Origin: Taklimakanibacter sp049323275
GTDB lineage: Bacteria; Pseudomonadota; Alphaproteobacteria; Rhizobiales; Aestuariivirgaceae
Direction: 5' to 3'
DNA length: 64,000 nt
Assembly (NCBI GenBank): GCA_049323275.1
Contig: JBMOOM010000103.1
Coordinates: 186,001 to 250,000, forward strand
Position 1 is the stretch's first letter; the number at the start of each line of letters is the position of its first letter. Positions 24,960 to 34,053 of this stretch are shown here, in pieces. The translations under genes and the position numbers were made by a program. The notes under the pieces are model-generated. The model saw only the letters and a program-made list of their open reading frames with translations. It did no database searches and was not told the origin of the DNA.

Positions 24960-27490
24960 ACCTTCGGCAGCTTCTGCTTCAGCTCGAAGAAGCCGGCCCA
25001 GGCATCGCGCCGGCGATGGCTGAGGCGCTGGCGCAGATTGTCGATGCTGAAGTGATTGGCGCGGATCCCGGTCTCGAGCTCGCTCCAGGTGAGCGGCACG
25101 GACACCGCCGCGCCCGTGCGGGCGCGCGTCGAATAGGCGGCGACCGCGGTGGCGCCGCGACCGTTGCGCAGATAATCGACGAAGATGCGGCCCTTGCGGC
25201 GCGCTTTGGTCATCACCGCCAGATATTTGCGCGGATCGTCCGCCGCCATCGACTCGGCGAGCTTACGGGTGAAATCCTTCACCTTGTCCCAATCCGCAGA
25301 CGGCGTGATCGGGCTCACCACATGCAGACCCTTGCCGCCCGTGGTCTTCACGAAGCTTTCGAGGCGCAGCGCCTTGAGCCGTTCGCGCACCTCGAAGGCG
25401 CCTTCGATGACTTCTTCCCAGGCGACGTCCTCGCCCGGATCGAGATCGAAGATAATCCGGTCAGGCTTCTCCAGTGTCTCGATACGCGACCCCCAGGGAT
25501 GGATCTCCAGCACATTGGACTGCACCAGCGCGATGAGGCCGTCGAGATCGCGAATGGCGAGCATCGGCTCGGCCTCGCCGACATCGACAGGAAACAGCGA
25601 TTTGTCGGCGCCGTCCCAGATATGCTTGGCATAGAAGCAGGATTTGCCGACGCCGCCGGGACAGCGCACCAGGCTCAAGACCCGACCGGTGACATGCGGC
25701 AGGATCCATTCGGCGATGTCGGTATAGAATTCGGCGAGGCCCTGCTTGGTGATGCCGTCCTCGGGCCACAGGATGCGGTCGGGATGGGTCAGCCTGACAT
25801 CGCTCGTCGCCGTCTTGATCCGCCGGTTCGTCTGATCCTGCGGAATCTCGAGCCGCACCTCTTCCGGCGCCTTGTCCTCGCGCAGGCCCTTGAAAGCGGC
25901 CTGGCGCAGCAGCTTGTCCGGGCTCCAGCCCCTGAACTGGATATCGGCCACGAGCCTCGGCTCGACCCAGCGCACATTCTGCAGCGACTGCTTGTCCACC
26001 GGGCGCTTGAACTGCGGCTGCTCGGTCTCGATCGTCGCGAGGCCGCTTCTGAGCGCCAGCGCCGTCTCGTCGGTGAAACCGGTGCCGGCGCGTCCGGCAT
26101 GGACCAGCTCCTTGCCGTCATAGAAGCCCAAGACGAGCGAGCCGACCGCCTGGCGCGACGTCGTCGACGGCACGTAGCCGATGATGACGAACTCCTGGCC
26201 GAGGGCGCATTTGCTCTTGATCCAGCTCTCGCTGCGGCCGCTGCGATAAGGGGCATCGGCGCGCTTCGAGATCAGGCCTTCGAGCCCCATCTGGCAGGCA
26301 TGGGCGAAGATGGTGCGGCTGTCGCCTTCGTCCATATGGGCGCTGTAGCGCAGAGGCAGGGAGGACGGCGCGGCGCCGATGACTTCTTCGAGCGCCGCCT
26401 TGCGATCGGCGAGCGCCGCCTCCGTGAGATTGACGCCCTCGCAATAGAGGAGGTCGAACATGAAATAGACGAGACGGTCGCGCCGGCCGCTCTTGAGATC
26501 GGTCTGCAGCGCGGTGAAGGTGGAGATGCCGCTGTCTTCCTGAGCGACGATCTCGCCGTCGATCAGCGCCGAGCTCACCGGCAATTGCGCCAGCGCCTTG
26601 GCGATGGTGGGAAAGCGCTTGGTCCAGTCGAGATTCTTACGCGTCCGAATCTGCACTTTGCCGCCGTCGATTCTCGCCTGCATGCGATAGCCATCATGCT
26701 TGATCTCATGCAGCCAGCCTTTGCCTTGCGGCGGCCCGTCACGCTCTTCCGCCAGAGCCGGATCGACGAAGACCGGCAGGATGCTCTTTCGCGCGCCCTT
26801 GAGCTTGCTATAGGCGGAAGCTTTCGCGCCGCTGGCGCGCCGTATCTTCTCGCGCGCCTTGTGATCGGGACGAACCTGCTTGCGCTCCGCCAGATCCTCA
26901 TTGGTGAGACCCGAAATGACCGAAGTGAGCTCGGTGGCCGCCGGCTCGAGATCGCCCGCAGCGAGGGAATACTCATCGTCTCCCTTGAACAGCAGCCATT
27001 GCTCCTGGCGCTCGCCGGCTTTTCGTTTCATGCGCACGAAATGCCAATGGCCCTTCAGCCGCTCGCCATTGAGCGCGAAGATGAGCTTGCCCTTCTTCAG
27101 GCCTTCGCGGGGATCGCCATCGGCGAGCCAGGTGCCGCGATCCCACACGATCATCGTGCCGCCGCCATATTCGCCCTTGGGGATGACGCCTTCCCAGGTG
27201 AGATAATCGAGCGGATGATCCTCGGTCTCGACCGCCAGCCGTCTGACGCCCGGCACCATGCTGATGCCCTTGGCGACCGCCCAGCTCTTCAGCACGCCGT
27301 CGAGCTCGAGCCGCAGGTCGAAATGGAGACGGCGCGCTTCATGGCGCTGCACCGCGAACCGCCATTCGTTTTTGGGGCCGATCTTGGCGCGCGGCTCCGG
27401 CGTCTTGCTGAAATCGCGCTTGGCGCGATAGCTCGCGAGACGGCCTGAGGATTTATTCGCTGTCCTGGCCTCGGAGCGCTTCGCCGGCAT
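24956..27490 (-). CDS. ligD: DNA ligase D, three-domain
   Basis: 844 residues in the order phosphoesterase (about 40-190: QRHEARRLHFDLRLE, GEYGGGTM, HWHFVRM), ATP-dependent ligase (about 240-540, adenylated Lys264 in EIKHDGYR, and DGEIV), and polymerase/primase (about 555-840: LTHPDRILWPEDGITK, FDLDPGEDVAWEEV, TTGGKGLHVVSP). It joins double-strand breaks by non-homologous end joining with Ku. It starts 8 bp after the ku stop, so both are one operon. Confidence 0.97.
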   Translation of the reverse strand: MPAKRSEARTANKSSGRLASYRAKRDFSKTPEPRAKIGPKNEWRFAVQRHEARRLHFDLRLELDGVLKSWAVAKGISMVPGVRRLAVETEDHPLDYLTWEGVIPKGEYGGGTMIVWDRGTWLADGDPREGLKKGKLIFALNGERLKGHWHFVRMKRKAGERQEQWLLFKGDDEYSLAAGDLEPAATELTSVISGLTNEDLAERKQVRPDHKAREKIRRASGAKASAYSKLKGARKSILPVFVDPALAEERDGPPQGKGWLHEIKHDGYRMQARIDGGKVQIRTRKNLDWTKRFPTIAKALAQLPVSSALIDGEIVAQEDSGISTFTALQTDLKSGRRDRLVYFMFDLLYCEGVNLTEAALADRKAALEEVIGAAPSSLPLRYSAHMDEGDSRTIFAHACQMGLEGLISKRADAPYRSGRSESWIKSKCALGQEFVIIGYVPSTTSRQAVGSLVLGFYDGKELVHAGRAGTGFTDETALALRSGLATIETEQPQFKRPVDKQSLQNVRWVEPRLVADIQFRGWSPDKLLRQAAFKGLREDKAPEEVRLEIPQDQTNRRIKTATSDVRLTHPDRILWPEDGITKQGLAEFYTDIAEWILPHVTGRVLSLVRCPGGVGKSCFYAKHIWDGADKSLFPVDVGEAEPMLAIRDLDGLIALVQSNVLEIHPWGSRIETLEKPDRIIFDLDPGEDVAWEEVIEGAFEVRERLKALRLESFVKTTGGKGLHVVSPITPSADWDKVKDFTRKLAESMAADDPRKYLAVMTKARRKGRIFVDYLRNGRGATAVAAYSTRARTGAAVSVPLTWSELETGIRANHFSIDNLRQRLSHRRRDAWAGFFELKQKLPKV

Positions 27491-27498
27491 TCAGGAAT

Positions 27499-28347
27499 CT
27501 AACGGCGCCCGCCGCTGGCCTTCTTCTTCGCCGCCGCTTTGTCGCCGCCGCTCTTCGTCGGCTTGTCGTCCTTCACGCTGCGCCGGAGCGCATCCATGAG
27601 GTCGACGACATTGGTGCCGGTCGGCCGCTCTTCGGTCGTGGTGACGATCTTGCGGCCCTTGGCCTTCTCGCGCACCAGCTCCTGCAGCGCGACGGCGTAG
27701 TGGTTCTTGTAGTTTTCGGGCTTGAATTCGGTCGCCTTGCGGCCGATCAATTCGCCCGCCAGCGTCACCATTTCCGCATCGAGCTTCTGGTCGGGCAGGT
27801 CGGAGAAATACTGGCCCGCCGCCCTGATCTCATTGGCGTAGCGCATCACATGCATGCCGAGGCCCTTGTCGAGCGGGCCGACGGCGACGAGATATTCGCG
27901 ACCCGACATGGTCACCTGGCCGACGCCGAGCTTGCCGCTCTTCTTGAGCGCATCGCGGATGACGAGATAGCCTTCGACCGAATGCTCATCGGTCGGCACG
28001 ACGTAATAGGGGCGCTCGAAATAGCGCGGGTCGATCTCCCGCGCCTCGACGAAGAGCTGCAGGTCGAGCGTCTTCTTGCTTTCGAGCTTGATCGCGTCGA
28101 GCTCCTCCGGCTCGAGCATCACATAAGTATCCTCATCGACCTCATAGGCCTTGACGATGTCGGCATTGTCGATCGGGCCGAGTCCCTTCACCGTCTTGGT
28201 GTAGTTGATCCGTTTGCCGGTCGGCTTGTGAATCTGATTGAACTTGATCTCGGAGGTCGTATCGACGGCATTATAGACGGCCACACCGATGGAGACGAGC
28301 GAGAGCCTGAGGAAGCCTTTCCAATAGGCACGGCCGGGAACTGCCAT
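27499..28347 (-). CDS. ku: Non-homologous end joining protein Ku
   Basis: 282 residues from ATG 28347. The conserved bacterial Ku core is present: AYWKGFLRLSLVSIGVAVY, IKFNQIHKPTGKRI, KAYEVDEDTYVMLEPEEL and EMVTLAGELI. The C-terminal tail is Lys-rich (DKAAAKKKASGGRR), as in many Ku proteins where it helps DNA binding. It heads ku-ligD. A GGAAC on the minus strand upstream has the wrong spacing for an EcfG promoter. Confidence 0.97.
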   Translation of the reverse strand: MAVPGRAYWKGFLRLSLVSIGVAVYNAVDTTSEIKFNQIHKPTGKRINYTKTVKGLGPIDNADIVKAYEVDEDTYVMLEPEELDAIKLESKKTLDLQLFVEAREIDPRYFERPYYVVPTDEHSVEGYLVIRDALKKSGKLGVGQVTMSGREYLVAVGPLDKGLGMHVMRYANEIRAAGQYFSDLPDQKLDAEMVTLAGELIGRKATEFKPENYKNHYAVALQELVREKAKGRKIVTTTEERPTGTNVVDLMDALRRSVKDDKPTKSGGDKAAAKKKASGGRR

Positions 28348-28473
28348 GATACTCACCACTGACCAACTGACTTCTAATTAAAGTGTAACCTGTGGGCCGC
28401 GGTTCCTCTACGGAAACAAACCGAAAACGCATTAGGCGGTTACCAAATTCAACCCACAATATGTGGATGGGAT

Positions 28474-28498
28474 GGAACCGGACTGCCGCCACGACATT
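28474..28498 (+). promoter_or_regulatory. EcfG-like promoter candidate for the gene at 28560
   Basis: GGAAC (28474-28478), 16 bp, CATT (28495-28498), the same variant -10 as at 17156; 61 bp before the ATG. Confidence 0.4.
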
Positions 28499-28559
28499 GA
28501 AATCGCGGAATGGAGATGCGACTCTGAGTCGGGAACGGCAGTCGAAAGGTTGAAGCGTA

Positions 28560-29582
28560 ATGTCCCTGAACCGTCTCGCGCTATGCTGTGCCGCCCTCAT
28601 CGTCTTTTCAGGAATGCAGGCCGCGCCTGTTCGCGCCGATCTGTTGGGCGATATCGGAACGGGCGCCCGCAAGACCGGCAAGGCGATCGAACGCGGCGCC
28701 AAGAAGGCCGGACGGGCGGTCAAGGAAGGCGTGGAGGATGCCGGAGAAGCGATCGGCCGCGGCGCCCGCAAGCTCGGCCGCGATCTGGAGCGTGGCTATT
28801 GCAACCTGACCTCGGACCGCGACTGCCGCGTCAATGCCCGGGTCGGCCGCGACAAGCAGGGGCCTTATACGTATGACCCCAAGAACCCATCGAAGAAATA
28901 TCGTGGCGATGAAACCGATCCGGCGCAGACCGACCGCGACAAGCAGCTGAGCGGCTTCGCCGCCTATGTGAAGAACAAAGACTTGACCGAAGCCGAGATC
29001 GATGACCGCGACGTGCATGGCTTCCGCCGTTTCCTCGCGCCCAACGCCAAGCTCGGCACGCCCTATCCGGAGGCGGAGAAGGCCTTGAAGCCGCCGACCA
29101 AATCGGGCGAGATCCGTCCCTGCTGCCAGAAGGGCGGCGGCGGCCCGTTCCTCACCGACCGGTTGGACAAGTCCAAGCTCTTCTTCGCCGGCGGCACCGA
29201 ATATCTCACCAAGGTCGACGAGCCGGTCTATGCGCCGCTGACCGGCTGGGTGGAGAAGGAAGAGGACCCGCGCAACAATTTCGCCGGGCTCATTCTGCGC
29301 GACGAGAAGGGCTATCGCGCCACGGTTTCATTCATCCGCCTGACGCCCGATATCGAGCAGGCGCTCAAATCCAACACCCGCTATGCGGTGAAGGCGGGCG
29401 AGACGATCATCGGCCATGCGCAGGACCTGCATCCGGCCTACCCGCCCGAGGTGCCGAACCATGTCTATGTCACGCTGTCCGACCCGAAAGGCGATCCCGT
29501 GGATCCGGCCGGCAAGATCACGTTGAAGCGGGTGCCGAAGTCCATTCCCGCCAGGCCGCCGGCGACCGCCGCCAAACCTTGA
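28560..29582 (+). CDS. Exported protein with Lys-rich repeat helix and degenerate M23-like domain
   Basis: 340 residues. Signal peptide 1-26 (ending VRA). Residues 28-78 form an amphipathic helix with repeated small/Lys/Arg units (GAKKAGRAVKEGVEDAGEAI). From about 215 the sequence follows the order of a LytM/M23 domain: VDEPVYAPLTGWV, VKAGETIIGHAQ, NHVYVTLSD, DPAGKI. The usual zinc pattern HxxxD is absent, and HxH reads HVY, so catalysis is unlikely. Function unknown; a scaffolding or regulatory pseudoenzyme is possible. Confidence 0.6.
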   Translation: MSLNRLALCCAALIVFSGMQAAPVRADLLGDIGTGARKTGKAIERGAKKAGRAVKEGVEDAGEAIGRGARKLGRDLERGYCNLTSDRDCRVNARVGRDKQGPYTYDPKNPSKKYRGDETDPAQTDRDKQLSGFAAYVKNKDLTEAEIDDRDVHGFRRFLAPNAKLGTPYPEAEKALKPPTKSGEIRPCCQKGGGGPFLTDRLDKSKLFFAGGTEYLTKVDEPVYAPLTGWVEKEEDPRNNFAGLILRDEKGYRATVSFIRLTPDIEQALKSNTRYAVKAGETIIGHAQDLHPAYPPEVPNHVYVTLSDPKGDPVDPAGKITLKRVPKSIPARPPATAAKP

Positions 29583-29671
29583 GCCGACACACCGCCAAAA
29601 TTCTCCCTTGCCAAGCGAGCGCAAAGGCGCTCCCTTGAAAGGGGGCGTGCTTCTGGGGCGGGTTAACAAGA

Positions 29672-30748
29672 GTGTTGGCGCAGCGATCGCGCAGGGTGAG
29701 CCGGCGGGGCGTCCTGATCGGTGCCGCGGCATTGTTGGGCAATATCGCGGGACCTTCCTGGGCCGCCAAGCCGCTTTCACGCGCCAGGATCGGCGCGCTG
29801 CTGCGGACGTACAATGTTCCCGCGGTGAGTTTTGCAACCTTCGATCGGGACGGTCTCATTCGGCAGTCAGCCTACGGGGAGCGGCAGATCGGCAGCAGCA
29901 AGGTGACGCCGGAGACGCGCTTCCAGGCCGCTTCGCTCAGCAAGACCGTCAATGCGCTTTGTGTGCTGAGCCTGGTGCGCGACGGCAAGCTTGGCCTCGA
30001 CGATCCCGTGAACAGGCGCCTGTCGGGCTGGCGATTGAGCGGCAAGGACTCGGAGAGCGTCACCATCAGGATGCTGCTCTCCCACACCGGGGGGACCACC
30101 ATTGCCGGCTTTCCGGGCTATCAGAGAGACGACGTCATTCCATGGCTGGATGAGATCCTCGACGGCGTCAAACCCGCGAACACGCAACGAATCGAGGTGA
30201 CCGCGCCTTTGGGACGGTACCGTTATTCGGGTGGCGGTGTCGTCGTTCTTCAGAAGCTCGTCTCGGAGATCGAGGCCGCGCCTTATGAGGAGATCGTGGC
30301 ACGGCGCGTTCTTGAACCGCTCGGGATGTTGAACTCCTCGATGCGCCAGCCCCTGCAATCGATCAAGGGCAAGCTCGCCTCCGGCCATACGATCGACGGC
30401 GACGTCATCCGCATGGACTATTTCATCTATCCCGAGATGGCGGCGGCCGGCCTGTGGACGACGCCGGGCGATCTTGCCCGCATGCTGATGGCGATGCTCG
30501 ATTCCGCCGAGGGTAAGGAAGGAGCCATTCTGCCGGAGGCGCTGGCGCGCGAAATGATGACGCCGGTGGGAGAAGGGGCGGGCCTCGGCGTCTTCATCAA
30601 CCCCGCGGGCTGGGTCCATCACGACGGCGCCAATTGGGGATTTCGCGCGGTCTATTTCGTCGATCCCAGGACCCGGCGCGGCAAGATCGTCATGTGCAAC
30701 GGCCAGCGCGGCGACATGGTCTATAACGAGCTGTTGAAGCATTTATGA
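29672..30748 (+). CDS. Tat-exported beta-lactamase-related serine hydrolase
   Basis: 358 residues from a GTG at 29672. Twin-arginine signal SRRGVLIGAAALL at about 10-22. Penicillin-binding fold: SLSK with nucleophile Ser88 and Lys91, the tyrosine motif YSG in YRYSGGGVV, and a late HHDGANWGF matching the HxG motif. This is the class C beta-lactamase/esterase group; actual beta-lactam hydrolysis is not implied. It is followed after 15 bp by a shortened copy of itself. Confidence 0.85.
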   Translation: MLAQRSRRVSRRGVLIGAAALLGNIAGPSWAAKPLSRARIGALLRTYNVPAVSFATFDRDGLIRQSAYGERQIGSSKVTPETRFQAASLSKTVNALCVLSLVRDGKLGLDDPVNRRLSGWRLSGKDSESVTIRMLLSHTGGTTIAGFPGYQRDDVIPWLDEILDGVKPANTQRIEVTAPLGRYRYSGGGVVVLQKLVSEIEAAPYEEIVARRVLEPLGMLNSSMRQPLQSIKGKLASGHTIDGDVIRMDYFIYPEMAAAGLWTTPGDLARMLMAMLDSAEGKEGAILPEALAREMMTPVGEGAGLGVFINPAGWVHHDGANWGFRAVYFVDPRTRRGKIVMCNGQRGDMVYNELLKHL

Positions 30749-30763
30749 GGGACAGGCGGGAAT

Positions 30764-31006
30764 ATGGCATGGCAGAGATGGGGCCGGGCGAGCCGGCGCG
30801 GCTTTCTGATCGGCGGATCGGCGTGGATGGGCAGCATCGGCCTCGGCGTCTTCATCGACAATGCCGGCATGATCAATCACAGCGGCGTCAACTGGGGCTT
30901 CCGCGCGATCTATGTCGCCAATCCGCGAAAGCGTGGCGGCAAGGTGGTGATGTCGAATGGCGAGAACGGCGAAGCTCTGAACGCGGCCATGCTGAAGCGG
31001 TTCTGA
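30764..31006 (+). pseudogene. Internally deleted tandem copy of the serine hydrolase
   Basis: 80 codons. The N-terminus (SRRGFLIGGSAWMGSIG) matches the Tat signal of the gene before it, then jumps to LGVFIDNAGMINHSGVNWG, which aligns with LGVFINPAGWVHHDGANWG near that gene's end and continues to the C-terminus. About 270 central codons, including SxxK and YxG, are missing, yet the frame is kept. No catalysis is possible. It is probably a duplication followed by an in-frame deletion. Whether it is expressed is unknown. Confidence 0.8.
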
Positions 31007-31014
31007 TGCGGCGC

Positions 31015-31106
31015 CGTTCTCGCCTCGCGATGCCCGACTGCTTGAAGGCGCCGAACGGTGTCATGCTCGAGCCGGCATCGACGAAGTTGATCCACATGGT
31101 GCCGCC
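31015..31106 (-). pseudogene. Aldehyde dehydrogenase C-terminal relic
   Basis: On the minus strand the frame reads GGTMWINFVD, then MTPFGAFKQSGIARRE, which matches the aldehyde dehydrogenase C-terminal pattern GTVWxN...PFGGxKxSGxGRE. Nothing upstream on that strand encodes the catalytic part. It is a fragment lying between the truncated hydrolase copy and gfa. Confidence 0.55.
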
Positions 31107-31258
31107 CGATTGTCACGGCGCCATGCATTGACGCGGCTTGCTGCGCGCCCTTTTGCGCAGTAACGTCGCAGGCCACGAATTCCGAAAAGTGCATGATGAA
31201 GGGGAGGTCCATCCGGCCTCCCTCCTTTATTGAAGATCATCAACCAGGGAGGAGTTCA

Positions 31259-31831
31259 ATGCCAGTTGCCATCCATCCATCGGTCGACAAGGGCATCAAG
31301 CCGGCTGGGCGCAAATTTTCGGGCGGCACGCTCAGCTGCAAATGCGCGAAGGATCCGGTGACCGTGAAGATCACCAGCCAGAGCGCCCATAACCATGCCT
31401 GCGGCTGCACCAAATGCTGGAAGCCCGAGGGCGCCACTTTCTCCGTCGTCGCCGTCGTTCCGCGCGACAGCCTGAGCGTCACCGCCAACAGCCAGAAGCT
31501 CAAGGTCGTGGATGCCAGCGCCGCGATCCAGCGCCATGCCTGCACCGGCTGCGGCGTCCATATGTATGGCCGCGTCGAGAACACCAAGCATCCTTTCTAC
31601 GGCCTCGATTTCATCCACACCGAGTTGTCCGCCGAGAAGGGCTGGTCGCCGCCCAAATTCGCGGCCTTCGTTTCCTCCATCATCGAATCCGGCACCCATC
31701 CCGATGAGATGAAGAAGATCCGCGCGCGTTTGCGCACCCTTGGGCTCGAGCCCTATGACTGCCTGTCGCCGCCGCTCATGGACTTCATCGCCACCCATAT
31801 TGCCAAGGCCAAAGGCGTGCTCAGGGCCTGA
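31259..31831 (+). CDS. gfa: S-(hydroxymethyl)glutathione synthase (Gfa)
   Basis: 190 residues from ATG 31259, preceded by GGGAGGAG. GFA-family zinc protein: GGTLSCKCAKDPV, HACGCTKCWKPEG, RHACTGCGVHMYG and late EPYDCLSPPLMDF. It promotes condensation of formaldehyde with glutathione in the cytoplasm. It stands 68 bp before the class III alcohol dehydrogenase gene, the next step, so they form one pathway unit. Confidence 0.95.
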   Translation: MPVAIHPSVDKGIKPAGRKFSGGTLSCKCAKDPVTVKITSQSAHNHACGCTKCWKPEGATFSVVAVVPRDSLSVTANSQKLKVVDASAAIQRHACTGCGVHMYGRVENTKHPFYGLDFIHTELSAEKGWSPPKFAAFVSSIIESGTHPDEMKKIRARLRTLGLEPYDCLSPPLMDFIATHIAKAKGVLRA

Positions 31832-31899
31832 GACGGATCGGCACTGGCCTTGGGCCGCCGGCCGGGCTAGATCGGACGCCAGACAGATAGAGGAGAATC

Positions 31900-33015
31900 G
31901 TGGACATGAAGACCCGCGCCGCCGTTGCTTTCGAAAAGGGCAAACCGCTTGAGATCGTCGAGGTCGACCTTGACGGACCGCGCGAAGGCGAGGTGCTGGT
32001 CGAGATCAAGGCAACCGGCATCTGCCATACCGACGAGTTCACGATCTCCGGCGCCGATCCGGAAGGCCTCTTCCCTGCGATCATGGGCCATGAGGGCGCC
32101 GGCGTCGTCGTCGATGTGGGGCCCGGCGTCAAGTCTCTGAAGAAGGGCGACCACGTCATCCCGCTCTATACGCCCGAATGCCGCGAATGCGACTACTGCC
32201 TCAACCCCAAGACCAATCTCTGCCAGAAGATCCGTGTCACTCAAGGGCGGGGTCTGATGCCGGACGGCACCAGCCGCTTCTCCTATAAGGGCAAGATGGT
32301 GCATCACTATATGGGCTGCTCGACCTTTTCGAACTACACGGTGCTGCCCGAGATCGCGCTGGCCAAGGTCAGGAGCGACGCGCCCTTCGACAAGATCTGC
32401 TATATCGGCTGCGGCGTCACCACCGGCATCGGTGCGGTGATCAACACCGCCAAGGTGGAGGAGGGCTCGAACTGCATCGTCTTCGGCCTCGGCGGCATCG
32501 GCCTCAATGTCATCCAGGGCCTGCGCCTCGCCGGCGCCAATATGATCGTCGGCGTCGATCTCAATAATGACCGCAAAGCGTGGGGCGAGCGCTTCGGCAT
32601 GACGCATTTCGTCAATCCGGGCGAGGTCCAGGGCGATCTCGTCGCCCATCTGGTCGAGCTCACCGGCGGCGGCGCCGACTATACGTTCGAATGCATCGGC
32701 AATGTGAAGGTGATGCGCATCGCCCTCGAGGCCTGCCACAAGGGCTGGGGGGAGTCGATCATCATCGGCGTCGCCGGCGCCGGCCAGGAGATCGCGACGC
32801 GGCCGTTCCAGCTCGTCACTGGACGCGTCTGGCGCGGCACCGCCTTCGGCGGCGCCCGCGGCCGCACCGATGTGCCGAAGATCGTCGACTGGTACATGAA
32901 CGGCAAGATCGAGATCGATCCGATGATCACCCACACGCTGCCGCTCGAGCGGATCAACGAGGCCTTCGACCTGATGCATGAGGGCAAGTCGATCCGCAGC
33001 GTCGTCGTTTATTGA
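31900..33015 (+). CDS. frmA: S-(hydroxymethyl)glutathione dehydrogenase / class III alcohol dehydrogenase
   Basis: 371 residues from GTG 31900, or 369 from ATG 31906; AGGAG lies 4 bp before the GTG. Catalytic zinc: Cys in TGICHTDEF and GHEGAGVV; structural zinc: PECRECDYCLNPKTNLC; Rossmann GLGGIGLNVIQG. It oxidises S-hydroxymethylglutathione to S-formylglutathione with NAD, the second step after Gfa. No S-formylglutathione hydrolase gene is next to it. Confidence 0.96.
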   Translation: MDMKTRAAVAFEKGKPLEIVEVDLDGPREGEVLVEIKATGICHTDEFTISGADPEGLFPAIMGHEGAGVVVDVGPGVKSLKKGDHVIPLYTPECRECDYCLNPKTNLCQKIRVTQGRGLMPDGTSRFSYKGKMVHHYMGCSTFSNYTVLPEIALAKVRSDAPFDKICYIGCGVTTGIGAVINTAKVEEGSNCIVFGLGGIGLNVIQGLRLAGANMIVGVDLNNDRKAWGERFGMTHFVNPGEVQGDLVAHLVELTGGGADYTFECIGNVKVMRIALEACHKGWGESIIIGVAGAGQEIATRPFQLVTGRVWRGTAFGGARGRTDVPKIVDWYMNGKIEIDPMITHTLPLERINEAFDLMHEGKSIRSVVVY

Positions 33016-33101
33016 TGACACCGGAACCCGGGCCTGACTGGACGAACGATCAAGCGACGGGTCAGGCCTCCTGATAAACGGGGCGGCGTGGAGGATATGC
33101 C

Positions 33102-33935
33102 ATGCCGCTCGCCGACAATGCGCTCTGGATCATCGAGCGCAATCTCGATCAGCCCATCACGCTGAACTCGCTCGCCGAAGCCTGTGGCGTGTCGCGCTCG
33201 CATCTCGCCAATGCCTTCGGCATGGCGACCGGCCATTCGGTGATGAAATATCTGCGCGCCCGGCGCCTGAGCGAGGCGGCCCGCGCGCTGGCGGGCGGCG
33301 CGCCGGACATATTGGCGGTGGCGCTCGATGCCGGCTACGGGTCGCATGAGGCCTTTACCCGGGCTTTTCGCGAGCGGTTCGGCAGAACGCCCGAGAGCGT
33401 GCGCGACGGCGGCAGCCTCGCCGGTCTCGATGTCGTCCCGCCACTGGAGTTGAAGGCGCGCGCCCAAGGCTCCGTCGCCGCGCCGCGCATTGCCGATGAA
33501 GGGCGGATCCGCGCGGTCGGCCTTGCCCGGATTTTCTCCTTCTCCACCACCATCGGGATTCCGTCCCAATGGCAGCATTTTATGGAATTTTACGATGCCA
33601 TTCCGGACAAGCTCGATGGCATTCCGATCGGCATCACCGAGGCACCCGACGATAATGGCGAGTTCGACTATGTCTGCGCGGCCGAAGTCTCCCGGTTCGG
33701 CGAGATTCCGGACGGGCTGCGCAAGGTCGAAACCCCAGCGCAGAGATATGCGGTATTCGAGCATCGCGGCCATGTGTCCCGGATGTATGAAACTTATGCG
33801 GCCATCTGGAATGAAGGGCTCTCCGCGCAAGGCTTGCGGCTCGCCGACGCGCCCATCATCGAGCGTCACAATCCGCAATTCGATCCCCGGACCGGTGAAG
33901 GCGGGCTTACTTTGTGGCTCCCGCTAGCGGCATGA
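33102..33935 (+). CDS. AraC-family regulator with GyrI-like ligand domain
   Basis: 277 residues. The N-terminal AraC HTH pair (LNSLAEACGVSRSHLANAF and ILAVALDAGYGSHEAFTRAFRERFG) is followed from about 125 by a GyrI-like small-molecule-binding domain (YAVFEHRGHVSRMYETYAAIW). This layout resembles MarA/Rob-type regulators with an added ligand domain. Effector and targets are not evident. Lies 86 bp after frmA. Confidence 0.9.
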   Translation: MPLADNALWIIERNLDQPITLNSLAEACGVSRSHLANAFGMATGHSVMKYLRARRLSEAARALAGGAPDILAVALDAGYGSHEAFTRAFRERFGRTPESVRDGGSLAGLDVVPPLELKARAQGSVAAPRIADEGRIRAVGLARIFSFSTTIGIPSQWQHFMEFYDAIPDKLDGIPIGITEAPDDNGEFDYVCAAEVSRFGEIPDGLRKVETPAQRYAVFEHRGHVSRMYETYAAIWNEGLSAQGLRLADAPIIERHNPQFDPRTGEGGLTLWLPLAA

Positions 33936-34016
33936 GGCCGAAGGGCCTCGAAGCCGGCTGTCGTTTCGGCGCGTGAGTGGCGGGCCGAAGTCAAAATATA
34001 ACCTAGAGGAATCTTC

Positions 34017-34051
34017 TTGCCAAATTTGCATACAAGATATATACATCTTGT
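34017..34051 (+). promoter_or_regulatory. Sigma70-type promoter with overlapping GntR operator
   Basis: TTGCCA (34017-34022), 17 bp, TATACA (34040-34045). A perfect inverted repeat ACAAGAT/ATCTTGT (34032-34038 and 34045-34051) with a 6-bp centre covers the -10. The predicted transcript would begin within a few bases of the GntR ATG at 34054. Confidence 0.6.
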
Positions 34052-34053
34052 CT

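Noticed and set aside
25016..27448. 810-codon plus-strand open frame
   Set aside because: Complete antisense of ligD, which has all three domain motifs.
28390..28430. EcfG promoter for ku-ligD
   Set aside because: GGAAC is present on the minus strand, but GTT follows after only 12 bp and nothing fits at 16-17 bp.
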